A DNA stretch of 64,000 bases from Microbulbifer sp. SAOS-129_SWC (GTDB lineage: Bacteria > Pseudomonadota > Gammaproteobacteria > Pseudomonadales > Cellvibrionaceae), in NCBI RefSeq assembly GCF_039696035.1, contig NZ_CP155567.1, forward strand, positions 2,537,001 through 2,601,000, read 5' to 3'. Below, piece after piece: positions 60,529 to 64,000 of this stretch. The notes under the pieces were generated by a model. It saw only the letters and a list, made by a program, of their open reading frames with translations. It made no database searches and was not told the origin of the DNA. Position 1 is the first letter of the stretch. Every line of letters starts with the position of its first letter. Both the position numbers and the translations under genes were made by a program.

Positions 60529-62523
60529 ATGGATATGCGGATCCTGGGACGGCTGACTGCCGCAGATGCCCTGCCCTTTTACAGCTGGGTCGCCGTGGGT
60601 GGCGCTATTGTCACCCTGCTTGGCCTGCTGACCATCGTCGGCACGATCACCGTACTCGGTAAATGGCGCTACGTGTGGACCGAGTGGATGACCAGCCTCG
60701 ACCACAAGCGCATCGGCATCCTGTACGTCATACTTGCCCTGGTAATGCTGGTGCGTGGCTTTGTCGATGCCATCATGATGCGCGCCCAGCAGGCGGTGGC
60801 GCTCAATTCCAACGGCTACCTGCCGGCCCAGCATTTCGACCAGATATTCAGTTCCCACGGCACTATCATGATCTTTTTTATGGCGATGCCGTTCCTGACC
60901 GGGCTGATCAATATCGTTGTCCCCCAGCAGATCGGTGCGCGCGACGTTGCCTTTCCGTTTATGAATTCCGTCAGTCTGTGGCTCACTGCCGCCGGGGCCG
61001 GCCTGGTGCTGATCTCGCTGGTGGTCGGCCGCTTTTCCACCGCCGGGTGGACCGGCTATCCGCCCTACTCCGGCCTGCAGTACAACCCCGGTGTGGGCGT
61101 GGATTACTGGATCTGGGCGATCCAGGTGAGCGGTATCGGCACTACCCTCTCGGGTATCAACTTTATCGTCACCATACTCAAGCGGCGCGCGCCGGGCATG
61201 AAACTGATGCGTATGCCCCTCTTTTGCTGGACCACGCTGGCCACCAGCATCCTGATGATCTTTGCCTTTCCGGCCCTGACCGTGACGACCGCGCTGCTGG
61301 CCCTGGACCGCATTTTCGGGATGCACTTTTTCACCAATGCCGACGGCGGCAACCTGATGAACTACATCAACCTCTTCTGGATCTGGGGGCACCCGGAAGT
61401 CTATATCCTGATACTGCCGGCCTTTGGTATCTATTCCAGCGTGGTTTCTACGTTTGCGGCCAAGCGCCTGTTCGGCTACAAGTCCCTGGTGTACGCGACC
61501 ATGGCGATTGCGCTGTTGTCTTTCACTGTGTGGCTGCACCATTTCTTCACCATGGGGGCCGGCGCCGGGGTCAATGCGTTTTTCGGTATCGCCACCATGG
61601 TGATCGCCGTTCCCACCGGGGTGAAGGTCTTCGACTGGCTGATGACCCTGTTCCGCGGGCGCATTACCTTCCACCCGTCGATGCTGTGGGCGCTCGGGTT
61701 TATCGTCACCTTCGTGATCGGCGGTATGACCGGCGTGCTGCTGGCGCTGCCGCCGGCGGACTACCTGATGCACAATTCGACCTTCCTGGTGGCGCACTTC
61801 CACAATATGCTGATTCCCGGTGCGCTGTTCGGCTACCTGGCCGGCTATATGTTCTGGTTTCCCAAGGCCTTTGGCTTCACCCTGAGCGAGCGCTGGGGCA
61901 AGCGCGCCTTCTGGTGCTGGATCATCGGTTTTTACATCGCTTTTATGCCGCTGTACGTGCTCGGCTTTATGGGCATGGCGCGGCGTATGGAGCGCTACGA
62001 AGTCGCCGCCTGGCAGCCTCTCCTTGTGATAGCGGCCCTCGGTGCTGTGGTCATCCTTGCCGGTATTACCTGCCTGGTGATCCAGCTGGTCGTCAGCATT
62101 CGCGACCGCGAACATAACCGGGACCTGACCGGCGATCCCTGGGACGGACGCACTCTCGAGTGGCTGACCGCTTCGCCGCCCGCTCCCTACAACTTCGCCA
62201 TCCTGCCGCAGGTGCGGGATATCGACGCCCTGCATGATATGAAGCGGCATGGTTCCGCCCATATCAGGCCCAAGCGGTATCACGATATTCTGCTGCCGCA
62301 AAACACCGGTGCCGGTGTGCTGATCGGCGGCTTCGCGTTCTATTTCGGCTTTGCCGCGGTGTGGCATATCTGGTGGGCGGCCGCCGCAACCCTGCTGGGC
62401 ATCCTGCTCACCGCCGCCGCACGCAGCTTTCGCGACAAGACCGAAATCTGCATCCCCGCCAGCGAGGTGCAGCAAATCGAAAACCGCCATTTCCGCAATC
62501 TGGCCAGGGAGGGCGCAGTGTGA
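60529..62523 (+). CDS. cyoB: Cytochrome bo-type ubiquinol oxidase subunit I
   Basis: This is a 664-residue haem-copper oxidase subunit I, the proton-pumping catalytic core. Fifteen or so helices include [40 protein letters not shown] (low-spin haem histidine), [20 protein letters not shown] (CuB histidine and cross-linked tyrosine region), [11 protein letters not shown] (the CuB histidine pair) and [20 protein letters not shown] (haem ligands). It oxidises ubiquinol and reduces O2 to water. It follows cyoA by 3 bp and its stop overlaps the cyoC start. Confidence 0.95.
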   Translation: MDMRILGRLTAADALPFYSWVAVGGAIVTLLGLLTIVGTITVLGKWRYVWTEWMTSLDHKRIGILYVILALVMLVRGFVDAIMMRAQQAVALNSNGYLPAQHFDQIFSSHGTIMIFFMAMPFLTGLINIVVPQQIGARDVAFPFMNSVSLWLTAAGAGLVLISLVVGRFSTAGWTGYPPYSGLQYNPGVGVDYWIWAIQVSGIGTTLSGINFIVTILKRRAPGMKLMRMPLFCWTTLATSILMIFAFPALTVTTALLALDRIFGMHFFTNADGGNLMNYINLFWIWGHPEVYILILPAFGIYSSVVSTFAAKRLFGYKSLVYATMAIALLSFTVWLHHFFTMGAGAGVNAFFGIATMVIAVPTGVKVFDWLMTLFRGRITFHPSMLWALGFIVTFVIGGMTGVLLALPPADYLMHNSTFLVAHFHNMLIPGALFGYLAGYMFWFPKAFGFTLSERWGKRAFWCWIIGFYIAFMPLYVLGFMGMARRMERYEVAAWQPLLVIAALGAVVILAGITCLVIQLVVSIRDREHNRDLTGDPWDGRTLEWLTASPPAPYNFAILPQVRDIDALHDMKRHGSAHIRPKRYHDILLPQNTGAGVLIGGFAFYFGFAAVWHIWWAAAATLLGILLTAAARSFRDKTEICIPASEVQQIENRHFRNLAREGAV

Positions 62524-63122
62524 GTTCGGCCAGCGACAACAGCGCCCTGCTGCCGGATGCCGAGGCCTACGAGGAACGGGCTTTCGGCTTCTGGCTTTAC
62601 CTGATGAGCGACGCGATCATCTTCGCGTTGCTATTCGCCACCTACCAGATCATGGCCAACGACACCGGCGGCGGGCCGGCGGGTCGCGACCTGTTCAGCC
62701 TGCCCCACACCTTCGGTGAAACGCTGATGTTACTGACCAGCAGCCTGACCTTCGGCCTCGCCTCACTGGCGCTTGATGCCGGCAAACGCCGCTGGGTACT
62801 GGCCTGGCTGGCAGTGACTTTCTTATTGGGCCTGGGTTTCGTGGCAATGGAAGTGCACGAGTTCCACGACATGATCGCGCAGGGTGCGGGGCCGGGCCGC
62901 AGCGGATTCCTGTCCGCCTTCTTTACCCTGGTCAGTACCCACGGGCTGCACGTGAGCGCCGGGCTGGTGTTTATTGTGGTGATGGTGGTCCAGGTGGTGG
63001 TAAAGGGGCTGAGCCAGCCGGTAAGCTCACGCCTGGAACGGCTCGGGCTGTTCTGGCATTTCCTGGATATTGTGTGGATCGGGATCTTTTCCGTTGTATA
63101 CCTGCCGGGGATACTGCAATGA
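62520..63122 (+). CDS. cyoC: Cytochrome bo-type ubiquinol oxidase subunit III
   Basis: This is a 200-residue five-helix subunit [43 protein letters not shown], then [24 protein letters not shown] helix with [26 protein letters not shown], and [19 protein letters not shown]. It stabilises the oxidase and is typical in length. The start is GTG at 62520, overlapping the cyoB stop by four bases (GTGA), which implies translational coupling; longer upstream frames run inside cyoB and are spurious. Confidence 0.93.
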   Translation: MSSASDNSALLPDAEAYEERAFGFWLYLMSDAIIFALLFATYQIMANDTGGGPAGRDLFSLPHTFGETLMLLTSSLTFGLASLALDAGKRRWVLAWLAVTFLLGLGFVAMEVHEFHDMIAQGAGPGRSGFLSAFFTLVSTHGLHVSAGLVFIVVMVVQVVVKGLSQPVSSRLERLGLFWHFLDIVWIGIFSVVYLPGILQ

Positions 63123-63436
63123 AACGCTCCAAGGCGGCTGGCGGCCGCACGCTGCGGTCCTATATGTCCGGCTATGTGCTGGCGCTGGTGCTGACTGCCA
63201 TTCCCTTCGGCATTGCGGCCTCCGGCGCGCTGTCCCTACAAGCAGCTCTGATCGCAATCAGCGCTGCCGCAATTATCCAGGTGCTGATTCACCTGCGCTA
63301 CTTCCTGCACCTGCGGCTGCGCACCACGCCACCGGAGAGGCTGCTGGCCATCGCTTTCGCCGCGGTTCTTATCCTGATCATGATCGGCGGTAGCCTGTGG
63401 ATCATGCTCAATCTTTACTATCGGATGTGGGCCTGA
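63119..63436 (+). CDS. cyoD: Cytochrome bo-type ubiquinol oxidase subunit IV
   Basis: This is a 105-residue three-helix subunit IV (YVLALVLTAIPFGIAASGAL, IAISAAAIIQVLIHLRYFLH, LLAIAFAAVLILIMIGGSLW). Length and the QVLIHLRYFLH segment match CyoD. ATG 63119 overlaps the cyoC stop codon (ATGA). No cyoE (haem O synthase) follows here, so haem O must be made from a gene elsewhere. Confidence 0.93.
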   Translation: MKRSKAAGGRTLRSYMSGYVLALVLTAIPFGIAASGALSLQAALIAISAAAIIQVLIHLRYFLHLRLRTTPPERLLAIAFAAVLILIMIGGSLWIMLNLYYRMWA

Positions 63437-63823
63437 CCCACACTGGAACCAATCCCCTACTCTCACCCAGAACTCCGGAATCGAATATCCGATGACTTTT
63501 TCCCGTAGAAAAAAACAAGTCGGGGCATGTGCCGCTACTGCAGCCCGGCGCTAGTGCTGACCAGCAGCGGCTCGGCAATACCGGGTCTATTCAGCCACGC
63601 ACTCGACAAGGTGAATGATATTTTCGGTCAACGGTTTTCAATAGGGGAAGCTAACAGCTCTTGCACGGTTAAAAACCATTTCCCGATATGGGATAGTGGA
63701 GGTAGTGGCTATCGTGAAAACCTGGAACTATAGAGCCAATTTCAATGGATGCCTGGCAGGATTGGAAATTGTGTAAACCAGTCTGTTCGTATAACGCGGT
63801 TTCAAGTAATAACTGCAATTTCT
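63437..63823. other. Intergenic region between cyoD and an insertion sequence
   Basis: About 390 bp. No terminator with a clear stem was found directly after cyoD. A 68-codon plus-strand frame (63527-63733) lacks a ribosome binding site and family pattern. The right part (from about 63740) probably contains the end of the IS30-family element whose transposase follows, but no terminal inverted repeat could be confirmed. Confidence 0.4.
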
Positions 63824-64000
63824 TCATGCAGCGAGCAAATCGTCCCGCCGCCCCATAAATAGCTCATTTGGCGATCGTCCACCCCTGGTCGCTCTTGGTC
63901 TGCTGTTCAGGCGGTCCATGACAAACTGAACCTGCTCATCCGATACCGTACTGAAGTCCGTTCCCTTCGGGAAATATTGCCGAATAAGACCATTGGTATT
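63824..64000 (-). CDS. IS30-family transposase, C-terminal part (runs off the window)
   Basis: The minus-strand frame ending at TGA (63824-63826) reads NTNGLIRQYFPKGTDFSTVS, then DEQVQFVMDRLNSRPRATRG and GRSPNELFMGRRDDLL. This is the conserved C-terminal region of IS30-family transposases, including the catalytic-domain end. Only about 58 codons are inside the window; the start lies beyond 64000. Whether the element is intact cannot be judged. Confidence 0.88.
   Translation of the reverse strand, partial: NTNGLIRQYFPKGTDFSTVSDEQVQFVMDRLNSRPRATRGGRSPNELFMGRRDDLLAA

Noticed and set aside
60046..62490. Very long minus-strand open frame (814 codons) opposite cyoA/cyoB
   Set aside because: It is a GC-skew shadow of the oxidase genes: rich in Gly, His, Arg and Gln, without motifs, while the plus strand encodes clear family members.
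63527..63733. 68-codon plus-strand frame after cyoD
   Set aside because: No ribosome binding site, no family pattern and irregular composition.
1..64000. tRNA or rRNA genes
   Set aside because: No cloverleaf-like or rRNA-like conserved sequence was noticed by eye; a tRNAscan search would settle it.

Overview
The window looks like a chromosomal segment of a GC-rich, aerobic, probably marine gammaproteobacterium. The gene content (FadL and MetA-type outer-membrane proteins, a long PutA without the usual DNA-binding N-terminus, several sulfatases, a cyo oxidase, an integron-type cassette array) would fit a Microbulbifer/Cellvibrionales-like organism. That placement is inference: there is no rRNA and no housekeeping marker that settles it. 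I saw no tRNA, rRNA or CRISPR array.

Layout. (1) 1-1074: debris, including the 5' ribozyme part of a group II intron on the minus strand next to a broken coding sequence. (2) 1075-9021: an AraC/GyrI-type regulator, an MgtC/DUF4010 membrane protein, a three-gene efflux system (ATPase, FtsX-type permease, HlyD adaptor) and small membrane or secreted proteins. (3) 9.3-13.5 kb: a secreted M3 oligopeptidase with a terminator-like hairpin in its leader, then an EXORDIUM-like secreted protein overlapping an NTF2-like one. (4) 13.9-30.9 kb: a sulfatase neighbourhood of three exported sulfatases, DUF1254/1214 and DUF3604 proteins, an exported HAD phosphatase and an eight-haem TPR lipoprotein, interrupted by malic enzyme and a cation efflux gene on the other strand. 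(5) 30.9-37.5 kb: two AraC-type regulators flanking an SDR epimerase, a cupin dioxygenase-like protein, a second SDR and a fatty acyl-CoA ligase; a two-copy direct repeat in the first divergent promoter looks like an AraC operator. (6) 37.6-44.2 kb: a phospholipase-D-type cardiolipin synthase, OsmC, a FadL/MetA outer-membrane pair, an acyl-CoA dehydrogenase and an EamA exporter. (7) 44.3-48.1 kb: an Lrp-type regulator divergent from putA.

(8) 48.4-54.9 kb is the most interesting part. Just after the putA terminator the DNA becomes AT-rich and turns into an array of about thirteen gene cassettes, all in the same orientation, separated by attC recombination sites, with no integrase gene in the window. 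For the first eleven cassettes the seven bases that open the cassette are exactly the reverse complement of the inverse core site near its own end, which is the expected signature of IntI-inserted cassettes and fixes the boundaries. The cassettes mostly encode small secreted or membrane proteins of unknown function, plus an ankyrin lipoprotein, a DUF6404-like protein and a VOC/glyoxalase protein. One cassette has no convincing gene, one attC has shrunk to 33 bp, and one cassette has been rebuilt by an IS3-family remnant. (9) 54.9-59.6 kb: further AT-rich accessory genes, including one more degenerate attC-like element, an XRE-type membrane regulator and a PPOX-family protein. (10) 59.7-63.4 kb: GC content returns with cyoABCD, followed by the 3' end of an IS30-family transposase running off the window.
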